Source of the DNA: Ustulina deusta
Lineage: Eukaryota > Ascomycota > Sordariomycetes > Xylariales > Xylariaceae
NCBI GenBank assembly: GCA_023159155.1
Contig: JAJNNX010000044.1
Location: 372,001 to 436,000 of the forward strand
Length of the DNA stretch: 64,000 nucleotides
Reading direction: 5' to 3'
Part shown: piece by piece, positions 47,159-59,090 of the stretch
How positions within the stretch are numbered: position 1 is the stretch's first letter
Layout: every line of letters begins with the position of its first letter
The notes under the pieces: model-generated
The model's input: the letters and a program-made list of their open reading frames with translations, nothing else
Databases searched by the model: none
Told to the model about the DNA's origin: nothing
Made by a program: the position numbers and the translations under genes

Positions 47159-48255
47159 ATGCTACGGCAGTGCTCAGCATACCTACATTTCTCCGACCCC
47201 GCACACTTCGTCGCGTGGGCGGTGCTCTGCGGCACCCTAGCCACCTTCACCCTCGTGCATCTGCGCTTCATCGACTTCCACGGGGTCTTCTGCCGTGACG
47301 GCGGCCGCGTGCCCGGCGAGGGCGCGCTGCCAGGGGAATGTTTCTACTTCTTACGGTCCACGGCGACGCAGTACAGCGTGAGGTCGCATCTCGTCTTGTC
47401 CTTGCCGGCCGCCTTGGTCGCGTGCACGCAATTCGTGCCGCGAATCAGGCACAAAGCCATCTTTCTACACCGACTCAACGGCTATGTCTCTTTGGTGCTC
47501 GGCATTTTCGGGGCTGTCGGCATCGTCCCCAGCATTCGGCACGCCTTCGGGGGTGATGTTGCCGCGCAGGCCGCGGGCGGGACGATGACTGTGCTGTTCG
47601 TCGGGGCGCAGCTGAAAGCATATGTAAGCGTCAGGCGCCGACAAATCGATCAGCACCAGGCCTGGATGATCCGCAGCTGGGTCTATGTAAGTGTTGTCTT
47701 CCATGCTCGTCATGTGGTTCGATACCATGATTCTCCATTGTCGTTTCTTAAGAACCTGTATGCATTATCATCATCCCATGGGAGAGTCACTCACCCGAGA
47801 GGCAGGCTTCCGCCATCATCTCTCTCAGAATCATCATGTTTATCGCGGCCATTATTGTCTCTATACTTGGCGACTATTACATGGCGCAGCCCTGCGACAA
47901 GATCGATTTTATACTCGGACACGACAAGAATAAAGTCCTGGCCCGATATCCAGACTGCAGCCCATTTTATACCGGGCAGGATCCCAAGAAACATGTCGCC
48001 GTAAATGCCAATATCGGTAGCAAGACGGATATTACCCAAGTTGTTACGGCGTTTAATGCCACATACGGCATGAGTAGTTGGTTGGCTTTCATGATACACG
48101 CTGCTGGTGTAGAGATTTACGTAAGTCATGAGAAAGCCTTGCTCTCACACGATGTTTGAAGCTAATGGATGTGTTGATAGTTTAATCTGGTGGCTTCACG
48201 AAATCACCACAACGTTAGTGAAGTCTTGCGAAAACAACAAGATAAAGCGGACTAG
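47159..48255 (+). CDS. DUF2306-family membrane protein
   Basis: Predicted 305-aa protein from exons 47159-47686, 47806-48120 and 48181-48255. It has several hydrophobic spans, for example HFVAWAVLCGTLATFTLVHL, VLSLPAALVACTQFVP, YVSLVLGIFGAVGIVPS, MTVLFVGAQLKAYVSV and IISLRIIMFIAAIIVSIL. Conserved-looking His motifs sit at membrane edges: RSHLVLSLPA, FLHRLNGYVSL and DQHQAWMIRSW. These match the pattern of the DUF2306 family, whose function is unknown. The first exon is GC-rich compared with its neighbours. It is the last gene before the AT-rich retroelement; cluster membership is uncertain. Confidence 0.78.
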
Positions 48256-50741
48256 AATAGGAATATTACAAGAATTAAACTAATACTTAATAAGCACTAC
48301 ACCTTTCAGTTTGTGGATATTAGCAAGAGATATAATTATACTGCTAAGGGTCAATCATTGTCATTTATTCGCTCTTTTGCCACACATCATATAATGTTGT
48401 TGTTGTATTCGGCAGCTCTCAACATACGACAAATGCGAGAGCGAGAGCAACCCTCCCAGGACGTAAGCGAACGTAGCTCGGAACGAAGCAGCCCTCGTAT
48501 ATGCTATCTAGTATGCGAGACGGTAGCGTGCCTTCAGTGGTTAAAGGCATTAATCTCGGCGACATGTCGGCTAGAGAATGGGTGCGTCGATCTTTGACAA
48601 CAAGAAGAAACTTGAAAGAACTAATACAAGTATGGTGACTATGGCGGGAGTCCTAAGCGAGGGCGGCATCTTGCCCTGTTATTGACATTGTATTCGGACG
48701 CGGCTGACTTGGCGCGCTCGGTTTATATCAAAGTTTGAGTACGGCATCAATCCCACAGCATCCGTGGCACATGAGTTTTTCCATAGTAAGCTCATTCATA
48801 TGGGCTACTGGCCTGATATATTAGAGTACTAAGTAGTGAAGTGGTGTGAGTGGATCATAGGGGCTCAGTACATGCATGAGCCACTTGGTGGCTTTACTCG
48901 TAAGGAATATAAACACCATATGCGTTTAACTTTTACGAAAATCGAGGAGAACATCTACAACATAGCTAGCATTGCGAATGAATTCATATTCTTTGTTTCC
49001 TTCACTTGATCAATTGATCCCCTAAGAGAAAAGAATAACCACTATGCTAGGAAGTGTAGGTTCGGCCTATATCCTAGTATAGGGGCGCTATAACAAATCC
49101 ATAAAGTGTGAACAGCTATTTACAGTTGCCCACTTCAATATGCAAGTCAGGCGCATCCGCACAGAACCACGTAACGAGCAAAGACGAATGGAAGACAACG
49201 TGGCCATTGCCATCAACCACATCATCAATATACCTATTACCACCACTAGACAATGACGGACGATCCACTACACCAAGATCGTCTTCATTACATCTACAAG
49301 CACACCACTCACCTACCCCGGAATCAGCAACGCCTCGAACAAGACGGTTCCAGGATCATCCTATGCTCTCCTTGCTCTCGCTCCTCCCACTAGAGCGGTA
49401 TCTGTCACCACCCCCTAGCATCGAAGAGAACTATTCTGAAGATGAGTCAAAGATGCAAGAACACGATTTCGATGCGTCCGCCGCGTCTCCCCATTTGCCA
49501 GGACATGCTGCTATCGTCTATAGCCCTTGGGGAAACCGCTCGTTATCTTCTTCGGCTTGCTCACCCCTGGAGTTTCATGAGGATCTCAGGACGAAGGCTG
49601 GGAAAGGATTGGTTGATGCCTGGGTCTGGCGACTGGCCGATATTACCGGGTGATTGCATGTGTAGGGGGGGGGACTTGGGATCCGTAAGTTCAACCTAGG
49701 ACCTAAGGGTATCACACCGTTCGACAGGTTCCATCTCGTCATAGCTGCCGCTACACCGCCGTCGATGGATGCTCAGCCAGGATGGGGGGCCCTGAATTGT
49801 TTGGGACTCGCGAGTCACGGGCCGTTGCTAAATCTCTTGTGCCAGAATAGATCCTCGGATGACGCATCTTCCAGAGCCCTGCTTAGTAAGGTGTGCCCTA
49901 GACGTTACTGAGATTTGCCGCCGTAGTCTGACAAGAGTCTAGAACCGTGTGGGACACAAACATGAGGACGCGATGAGCTAGCGGACATTCTTGGTGGCAC
50001 CGCACGTGCGTGTATCACGGCTCTATACTTGCGTTGTGCGACCCTATGTCAACCCCTACGCCGATTTCCGCGGTTTCTCCTCTTCTAAGCCCTGAAGAGT
50101 GTGTGGGTCGTCTATCCAGAAGTATTGGCACTCTAGTTGGTAATAGAGAGTGACAGCTTCTTTAATTCTCCGAGGGGAGACTGGGATCTCGATAATTTGC
50201 AACCATGATGCTATGTTGTTGCTAGTTAATGTCATGGTACGTATATAACAGCTTCAGATAGGTCAAGCACCCGACTTGACTACGTTCTACTTTTGGTGGT
50301 GTTACGGTATGTTGCCGCAGTTATGTTCCGTGACAGTTCAGCCGTGCAATTACGGCTCACTAGTCACGACTAGCCACGTGCCGGAAAATTACCCGATGTA
50401 GAGGCTACGAACAACAACACCGCCTATCAAGTATACCGGCGGATCCTGTCAATATGGTAATGGGTATAGCGAGCTGAAGTTCCGTTGTCAGTAGTGTTGG
50501 GTCGCTGATACGGGACAGTATCACCTGGAAATGGAACTACCCATGGTTTCAACTTGAATTTCCTTCAACGAGGGCTAGTTTTCTCGTGTACTACTCAAGC
50601 TTCTGAATATATAACCGCCTCAATCAGCTACGAGTAAAACCAATAATTGACGTATTTATTGTGCTCAAGTGGGCACCCTTCCAAATCTACACATATAATT
50701 TACATATATAATCTACACACATAATCTATACATACAATCTA
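48256..50741. other. Region between cluster edge and retroelement
   Basis: No convincing gene. An open frame at 49108-49653 (181 codons, Ser/Pro/Thr-rich, starting at GTG without an upstream ATG) is of unclear status. A C-terminal part of it (EENYSEDESKMQEHDFDAS) looks protein-like but matches no family I know. The last 90 bp before the element is an array of ATCTACACATAC-like units into which the element inserted. Confidence 0.45.
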
Positions 50742-50891
50742 TGTCAAGATAAGTAGATACGTATACAAGTAAGCAGAATGTCTTATATATTTAGGATAAT
50801 CAGAAAGAAGAATCAAAAACCAAAAGTCCAGGGGAATCTAGTAATATATATAGTCAAAAAATAAAGTATACCTAATTTTTACATTTTAACA
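50742..50891 (-). repeat. Left LTR (3' LTR of the element)
   Basis: 150 bp, paired with the LTR at 58179-58328. Its outer (left) half is well preserved. Its inner (right) half carries all of the C-to-T/G-to-A differences found there. The central block CCAAAAGTCCAGGGGAATCT is identical in both LTRs. Confidence 0.9.
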
Positions 50892-52967
50892 CTCCTACTT
50901 ATTCTAAACTTATACGTTACTTTAATTGTTTAACATAATTATATAAAATATAACCTATAAATATAAATAGCAAATATAATATTTTAATATTTTTAAAAAT
51001 TTTTAAATATATTACTAGATTTCCCCCCTTTATAATTCGTAGTAAGTTTTTTTTATAAAAAACTTTAACATATTAAAGTTTTAAAAGCCTATTAGTACTT
51101 CTAATATTTTTATTTTATTTTGTCTAGAGTTCCTAGCACTAGCTAAACCTATAAAAAACCCCTAAAAAAAAAAAAAATTTAAGCTAATTAATAATAATAT
51201 ATAAATTACTTAGCTAAACATATATAATCTTTTAGTCTTAAGTTATTAGGGCCCAAATAAAAATAATTTTTTATAGCTACTTATTAATAAATTTATAACA
51301 TGCTATATAATAAATATAAGTTTTAGCTGCTAAATATATTGTTAGTATTATACTATATTATAAACATTTAGACTTTTTTAAAAATAAAATCTAAAAAAAT
51401 CTATTGTTTTTTTTAAAAAATATTTTTAGTATATAATCTAATTATTATATTTTAAATAGAGTTGTAGTCCTAAAATATTACAGCTTTACTTTTAAATAGG
51501 TTAGCTATTATTGCTATAGTAAAAATATACTATTTTGCGTTTTTTTATAAGTTTTTTATTAGTTATTTAATTAAAATATAAAAAAAATCTATTTAAATTT
51601 TTTTGTTATTTTTTCGGTAGTTATAAAATATACTAAATATATCCCAAGTATAAGCATTAAGTATTATATTACTAACTTCCCAATTTTTTTTTTCTTTTAA
51701 ATAACTAAAAAATATTAATTTTAAATAAATATAAAATATAGCTATAACTATAAAGTTATAATATTATTTTAAATGTTTAGCTAATTAATTATTAGTTAAT
51801 TTTAAATATATTAATAGTTTTATAAAAAAACTAACTAAGTTTAATATAAATATATTTTTAATAATTAGTAATAAAAACTCCTATTTAGTATTGTTTTAAA
51901 ATAAATAATAATAATAAAATTAAATAATATAATAACTAATAGCTTAGTATTAATAAATAAAATTATTTTAGTAAATTTAAAGTTTTTATAATAATATATA
52001 AATAATAATAATAAAATCCCTTATAGTAGTAATTATATAACTATTTTATTATTTTTAATTATAAAGCAGTTTTGCTAATATATAAAATACTTTATTAAAA
52101 ATAGCAGTAAATATTAATAAGTTCGAAAGTTTTCTAAAATAAAACACTTAAAAAAATAAAAACTTTTAAAAACAAATTAAATAAATCCTATATAAATAAA
52201 TATTTTTATAGTTTTTTAAAATATAATATTATTAAATATATAAAGTTTTACTTAATCTTACTTTTATTTATTTTAAGTTTAAAACATTTCAAAAAACCAA
52301 AAACTTATTTTTTAATAGTACTTTAATTAACCTATCTACTACTTATTAATTAATAAAAATATATTAAAACTTAATATTACTATTAGTTTATTATTTATAA
52401 ACAAACTTAAACTAAATAGTTATATATTTAGTATTAATATAATATAAAAAATTACTTGCTAAAGCAATAGTTCTTTAGTTATTTTTATAAATAATTATAA
52501 TATTTATTTCTTAAGTAGCGTTTAACTTTTTTAGTAATAGCTTTAACTAAATAGTCTTTTTAGTAGCTTATATTTAACTAATATATTTAGCTTTATAAAA
52601 AAACAAAAATATAATAGCTTATTATTTAAAACTTTAGCTAAATATTTTATTATTAATATAAAAAACATATCTTAAAATAAACTTATAAATATTTTGGTTG
52701 CTAATATAGTCTATATTAGTATAGCTAATTAGGTTTTAAAGTTTTTTATAATATACTAATTCTATATTTATAGTTTTTTTTAAATATTTAAAAATATAGC
52801 TAACCACTAATCTATAAGCTTTATTAAGCCTTGCTATAAATTAATTATAAAAAAAAACAATAAATATAATATTAAATTAAATACTAAGCATAATATATAT
52901 TAATAATTTTATAATACTTATATACTAAGCTTTATTTTTAAGTATAGGCATATAATCTATTAATGAA

Positions 52968-53327
52968 ATGGAGCAGGGCTCCTAATCGGCGTATCGCACA
53001 CTCAAACCAACTAAACCTACCTAATTCTCACATATCGGACTACGTCTTCCGGCTCGCGGATCTTCGTACATATTAGGTCAAAATCTAATTCGTAATTATA
53101 AATAAAAACACAATAATCAATTAATAAAAACAAATTCCTAACTCCTATCTAATATTCCGTAATAATTGTCCGTCGTCTGCTACATAAAGAAGAAGTCTTT
53201 TATAGCCTCTAATAAAAACGCGCGCTTCTTATACCTCTTGTCCCGTAATCTCCAAGGTCTCTAAGAATGCATTCTATTCCATAACTAAAGACCTATCTTC
53301 TGTACGCGCGCACCAGCCCTACTGCAT
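52968..53327. mobile_element. Nested MITE-like insertion with imperfect inverted ends
   Basis: A 360-bp island of clearly higher G+C inside the AT-rich element. Its ends read ATGGAGCAGGGCT and, inverted, ATGCAGTAGGGCT, 11 of 13 matching. It has no coding capacity. It keeps many C residues on the plus strand while G is scarce outside CG, so it has itself begun to decay, but far less than its host. The target duplication could not be settled because the flanks are degraded (TTA on both sides is possible). A non-autonomous DNA transposon is the best reading. Confidence 0.55.
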
Positions 53328-53423
53328 TAGTAATAGTTTAAAAGCTTTAGTTTTTATAAGAATATTTTTAAGCTTTACTTTTTAAAAATCAAAATTTTAA
53401 AAATTCTTTTTTATATAAGCACT

Positions 53424-53621
53424 TTATTTAAAATAGATTGTTTTATTAAAGCAATCTTTTCTAACAATTATTTCTAAATAATATAAATAAAGTTTAAAAT
53501 CTATTATATTAAACTTATTATATAAAATAAATTTTATTTTATTAACTTTTTTTATAAAAAAAATAATAATTAAAAGATTGTTTATATAAATAGTAATATA
53601 AATATACTTTTTAGCAAACAC
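53424..53621 (-). pseudogene. Decayed copia reverse transcriptase fragment
   Basis: Minus-strand frame of 65 codons that still shows the spacing of the copia RT region around the catalytic box: IYINNLLII, then KKVNKIKFILYNKFNIID, then YYLEIIVR and NKTIYF. The catalytic YVDD box is read as YINN (about 53577-53588), exactly what G-to-A changes on the coding strand produce (Val to Ile, Asp to Asn twice). The fragment cannot be active. Confidence 0.75.
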
Positions 53622-56600
53622 TCTAATATTAGCATTTAAAAAAACAAAACTAAGTTTTTTTAAAAAAATAGCTAAAATTTTATACTAAATTCTAAATGCT
53701 TACTTTAAGCTATATAAAACTTTTTGCAATTTATATACTTTACTAGTACTATTTTTAACCTTAGTTAATTATTTAATATAAATTTTTTTATTTATTTTTT
53801 TATAAAAAATTACTATTTTAATATTTATTTATTTAAGCTTAAGATCAAAAGCTATAACAATAATAAAAATTGCCTTATAGCTTATAAGTTTAACTATTAA
53901 AACAAAAGTCTTATTATAGTTAAAGTTTTTAATTACTTAGCAAGCCTTATAATAAATAATCAACCCATCTAGTCTATGCTTTAACCTAAATATTTATTTT
54001 TTAAACAATATTTTATATTCTAATAAAAGATTATAAAACACCCAAGTCCTATTATTAACTAATAATTTATGTTTGCTTTTTATACTTTTATATTAGCTAT
54101 ACTAATAAGCATTATTTTTAGCTTGGTTAATTATTTTTAGTTCAGTTACTTTTATTAAAAAAAATATATATATAATACTAATAAATAATACTATTATTTA
54201 AAATAAATCAATATTAATTTGACTTATTACTGCTTTATATACTAGGTTTAATACTAATAGTTAAAACTATCTAAATTATTTTACTTTAAAACATAAATTA
54301 AAATAGTTTTTTTAAACTTTTAAAAGTAGTATTACTATAATATAGTTTTATAATATTAATAATTTATTATTAAAATTATTAAAAATTTATATAAAAAAAT
54401 CTTACTTAAAATTATTTTTATTAATTATTTTAGAACTAATGTTTAGTTTAGGCATAAAAAAAAAACTTTAATTATAAATAGTTCTACTAAACTAGAATAA
54501 TATAGTACTTTTTAGAAATTCTTTAAATATATAAAAAAATATTTCCTTTTAGAATAAATAATCTAATATTTTTATTAATTATATTATTTGTACTATTTTT
54601 TAGTTTATTAAAGATCTAAAATCTAATATATTTAATATTAGCTTTTTATTTAATAGTATTTCTAGTTCCTATTATTATAATTGTTTTATTAACGTTTAAA
54701 GTAAAATATATTATTTTATATATAAAAAACTAATCTTTAATAAAAATATAAATTTAATATTTTTTTAAACTTAATATTATTTATATAAATTATTTAACTA
54801 AAATTTAAAAAAACAAAATAATTTGTAGTGCTTTTTTTCTAGTATTTTAATATAATATAAAGTTTTATTTTTTTATTAAAAATAAAAGCTTAAATTTTTA
54901 ATAGTTTAAAAATATATTAAGTCTAATAAAATACTATACTATATTTGATAAAATATTTTCTTTTTTAGTTTATTAATTAAATATAGATTTTTTAAATATA
55001 TAGTAGTACGGACTAGTACTAGCTAATAGCAAGGATTAATACTAAACAAAGTAACTATAATTAGTAATTATTAAACAATATTTTTTAATATTTTTATAGC
55101 TTTTTTAATAATATTATTTTATTAATATTAATTAGTAGCTAAAAAATATAATACTATATTTTTATTATAATATAATACTTTAAAAGCATTTTTTATAAAC
55201 GTAAGTCCTTAATCTAAAATAATAGTATAGTATTTTTGCTTTAGCTATTTTTTTTAATTAAAAAAGGTTTAGAACAATTTTAGAAATTCTAAAATTAATT
55301 TTATAAAGTATACCTAGGTTATTTTAATAAAGTCATCTCTAATAACTACTTACTAAATTAACTTATTATATTTTATAATTTGGTTTGTTTTAATTAATAT
55401 ATTTATAAAATCTATATATAATAATTTTAGTTTTTATATTTTTAAATAGGAAATATCTTAATTAAATAGTTTATTAGATCTTTTAAGCTTTAGTTGTTTA
55501 AGTATTTTAGTTATTTATATTAGATTTATATTTTAAAATTAAATAAAAAATAAGCATAAAAACTAATATTTAAAGCTATAATATTAATATTATTATTAGG
55601 AATATTAATTAAATATAGGCTACTAATAATCCTAGCTATTATAAAGTAGTTTTTTTTTTAGTACTAAAAGTTTTATTATAGCAAAAAAGAAATTTAGTTC
55701 TTTTTTTAAAAAGCTAAAAAATAAAAATTAGATTTATTTTATTTTTAGAGAAATAAGTAGTGTTATAAAAAATTGTTTGTTTTTTTTAGCTATTTACTAT
55801 TAAAATAATTATATAATTTTTTTTTTTTTTAAATATTACTATTTTTTTTTTCTAATATCCCTAAACCGGTATACTTTTTTATATTAAAAAAACTACTATA
55901 GTTATAAAAAGAGTACTAATTATAACCTATATCTAAAGCAATAATAAATTTTAGTTTTTTAGTAAAAAAACTACTTATTATATTACTAAAGTTAATAAAA
56001 CCAAACTTTAAAAAAATATTAGCTATATAAAATTTCTTTAAAATATTATAAAATAGTTTAAATATATTAAAAATAGTAGTTAATATAGTTTTAGTTAAAA
56101 AAAAAATAGTAATATTTATATTAATACTAAACATTTTAATAAAAAAACTTAGTTTTAGAATTATAGTTAGAGCTATATTAGTAGCAAAACTAAAATTAAC
56201 AAAAGCAAAATCAAAAAATTTATAACTAATAGGGTTATTATTATTATTATTTTTGCTTTTTTTGTATTTCTGTTTATTATTATTTTTTTTTTTGCTATTT
56301 TTTAAAAGCTAGCTAAAAAAACTTAGTAAAGCATTTTTATAAAAAATAAATCCTTTTATAATAAATATACTTAGGCTTCTTACTAAAAACTAATAAGTTT
56401 ATATTGCTTTTTTTTAGCTTTTAATTTTACTATTTTTGCTTAATAGTTATAATAGCTTTATTAAAAATAATAGCTTTTTTTATAATTATATTATTTTTAT
56501 TTTATTTAAATATAATATTATAATATTAAAAGAATATAATAAAAAATATATTAAAAAAAAATCTAAAAAAATTAAAAAACTTATTAATAAAGATTAGTTC

Positions 56601-58178
56601 TATAATAATATAAGTACTATTTAATTTTATTAATTTATTTTAAATAGTTTAAAGTTCTAAAGCTAGTTTAGTTATATTATTTTTATAAAACTCCAAAATA
56701 ATATTATTTTATTAATATATTAATAATTAAAAAATAATATTATTATAAAGTTTAAATTTTTTAATAATTTTTATTTATATAAAAGTAGTAATATTATAAA
56801 AAATTATATTAGTATATTTAACTATTGTTTAGATATTAAATCTAAACTAACTTTAAATTGCTATATAAGCTTTATTTTATTTATTTTTCTAATTTTTAAC
56901 TTTTTTTTAATAAATAGTAATATTTTTGCTAATTTGTTAAACAAAAATTAAAGCCTAAGTCTTTTTAAATAAAAGTTATTTATATTTTGTTATTAATAAG
57001 TATTTAAATATCTTTTTAATAAACTTAATATAATTTATAAAAAAATTTATTATAAAAATAAACTTTAAACTTATTAATTTAACTTTGCTTATTATAACTA
57101 TTTTACTAAGTTATTTTTAAATAAATTTTAAGAATTAAAGCTTTAATATTAAAATTAAAAACAAAAGTAATAGCTTTTTATTTAAATTTTTATATAGCAA
57201 GTAGTAAGCTTAGTAGTACTTAAAAATATATTATTAAAAATAAAAATAAAATAAGTAAAAATATTAATATTAATATATAATTAGCTGGTCTAAGCACTAT
57301 TAAATATATAAAAGCAAATATAAGTATTATTAATTATATAAAAATAACTAGTATAAATACTACTATATATATAAGTAGTACTAAAATTAAAACTAAAAAA
57401 GTTTAATTTATTTAGAAATAAAAAAAATAATAATATAAGTTATAAACTTAGCAATAAATCGTAAAACAAAATATTATTAAATAAAAAAAATTTGCTTTTA
57501 AATTTATTTATAAATAAATTAAGTAAAGCAATAATTAATTTAGTAATAAAATATAAAAAATTATTTTTATTAAAAAATCTAAAAGTAAAAAAATAAAAAA
57601 GTAGCTTTAACTTAAAAGAATATTGTTCGGTATTTAAAAATATTATATTTTTAGTTCTATTTAAATAAATAGATTATAAATATTTAAAAATAAAAAATTA
57701 AATATTTTAAAATACCTAAAAAATAGAATAGCTAGTAGCAAAAACTTTTTTTACTAAGTTTAATATTAATAAAGTTTTATAGCTAAAATATTTAATAAAT
57801 AGCTAAAACTAAAAATCTAATAGCTAAATTATATTATAACGTTTTAAATTAGCTTTAGTTTATAAAAACAATAAAAAAAATAAATAATATTAAAATTTTT
57901 GTTTGTTTTAGTCTTAAAAAAAAAGTTCTATTTATTTATTATATTAAAAATTATACAAATTAAATAAGATATTTATAAAACAAATAAAACAAATTAGCTT
58001 TTGTTTAGAATTAATATTTTTATTTAATATTAAAACGTTTTAAAAAATCTTATTACAGCAAAAAATCCAAAAAATGTTTATAAAAAGTTATAGGTCCGCT
58101 AGCATTTAAATCAAACAAAACTATTAAGTAGTATTTATATTAAAAACAATACAAATAAGCTATTTTAGGCTTATAACC

Positions 58179-58328
58179 TATTAAAATAAGTAAATATATA
58201 TATAAGTAAGCAGAATGTCTTATATATTTAGAATAATCAGAAAAAAGAATTAAAAACCAAAAGTCCAGGGGAATCTAGTGATACATATAGTCAGAGGATA
58301 AAGTGTACCTAATCTCCACATTCCAACA
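58179..58328 (-). repeat. Right LTR (5' LTR of the element)
   Basis: 150 bp, partner of 50742-50891. Its outer (right) half is well preserved and its inner (left) half carries about ten C-to-T/G-to-A changes relative to the other LTR, including loss of the TG terminus to TA. It is followed directly by the target duplication ATCTA. Confidence 0.9.
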
Positions 58329-59090
58329 ATCTATACATACAATTTACACATACAATCTACACATGCAATCCACACATACCACCAGCAGATAAACTGCTCA
58401 ATGGTATGCCTACAGTTGTCCAGTTTGGGGGCATTCTGCAGCTGGCATGTTTTAGCTCCGGTGTCTCCTTGGCTGATGTTGCGCTGGTGGCTTGTCAGCT
58501 CAGTCAAATTCCCTGCGATGTATTCTCTCCTTGTTATCATTGGCGAGGATATGGACAGTCGAGATGACGGGCGCTGTTACTAACATTCGCAACCCACCTG
58601 CATCTGCCACCTTGCTTACACCAAACATAGCTAGTGTACAAAGAAGTACTTATAATCTATTGTTTAAATACATATTATAGATATCAAAGAAAGAAATGAA
58701 ACCTATAAATAACAGATAGATAGTAATAAATATTTTAGAAATTATATACCTCTATATTTTCAATAACTTCCTTGAACATAAAACTTGATATTTAATAGGC
58801 TTAATAGTTCCAGTAGTAAATATTGCAAAGTATATCCTTTCAGCTTTGCTAGGCTTGAAATGACGAGGTATCTTCTAGTATGTTGGGAGGGTGGTCGACG
58901 TAGCTAGCAAGGTGGCAGAGGTAGGTGGGCATAAATTCGGGGTAGCTGACAGATAATAATTAATGCGGCTTTATGGCTTTAAATATGATATTGCGCGAAG
59001 TGATTTCCTTCCTTCTGTCCTCATGCCTTTCGATTGACAGAGATCTTTGTACTCGATCTAGTCTAAGAGCCGCGATCAGATGAAAACAGA
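58329..59090. other. Retroelement right flank and promoter of ankyrin/CorA-like gene
   Basis: It begins with the continuation of the ATCTACACATAC-like array (58329-58382) that the element split. The next 240 bp is of normal base composition with short frames only. No gene is supported before the start at 59091. Confidence 0.5.

Larger units (their letters stand above)
50742..58328 (-). mobile_element. Ty1/copia LTR retrotransposon, RIP-like decay, inactive
   Basis: A full-length element of 7587 bp. It has 150-bp LTRs at 50742-50891 and 58179-58328, beginning TG and ending CA in the less mutated copies. A perfect 5-bp target duplication ATCTA flanks both sides. It is oriented on the minus strand: a reverse-transcriptase remnant reads that way (53424-53621), and the sequence just inside the right LTR (GGTTATAAGCC on the minus strand) resembles a decayed initiator-Met tRNA primer-binding site. 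The interior is overwhelmingly A+T with no intact frame. Decay is by C-to-T and G-to-A changes. The copia assignment rests on the RT block; gag and integrase are not recognisable to me. A younger insertion sits inside at 52968-53327. Confidence 0.9.

Noticed and set aside
49108..49653. Ser/Pro-rich open frame of 181 codons
   Set aside because: It begins at GTG, has no upstream ATG in frame or clear splice structure, and resembles no family. It may be a relic.
53000..53327. Nested island as a coding remnant
   Set aside because: No open frame of length or family resemblance in six frames; inverted ends explain it better.
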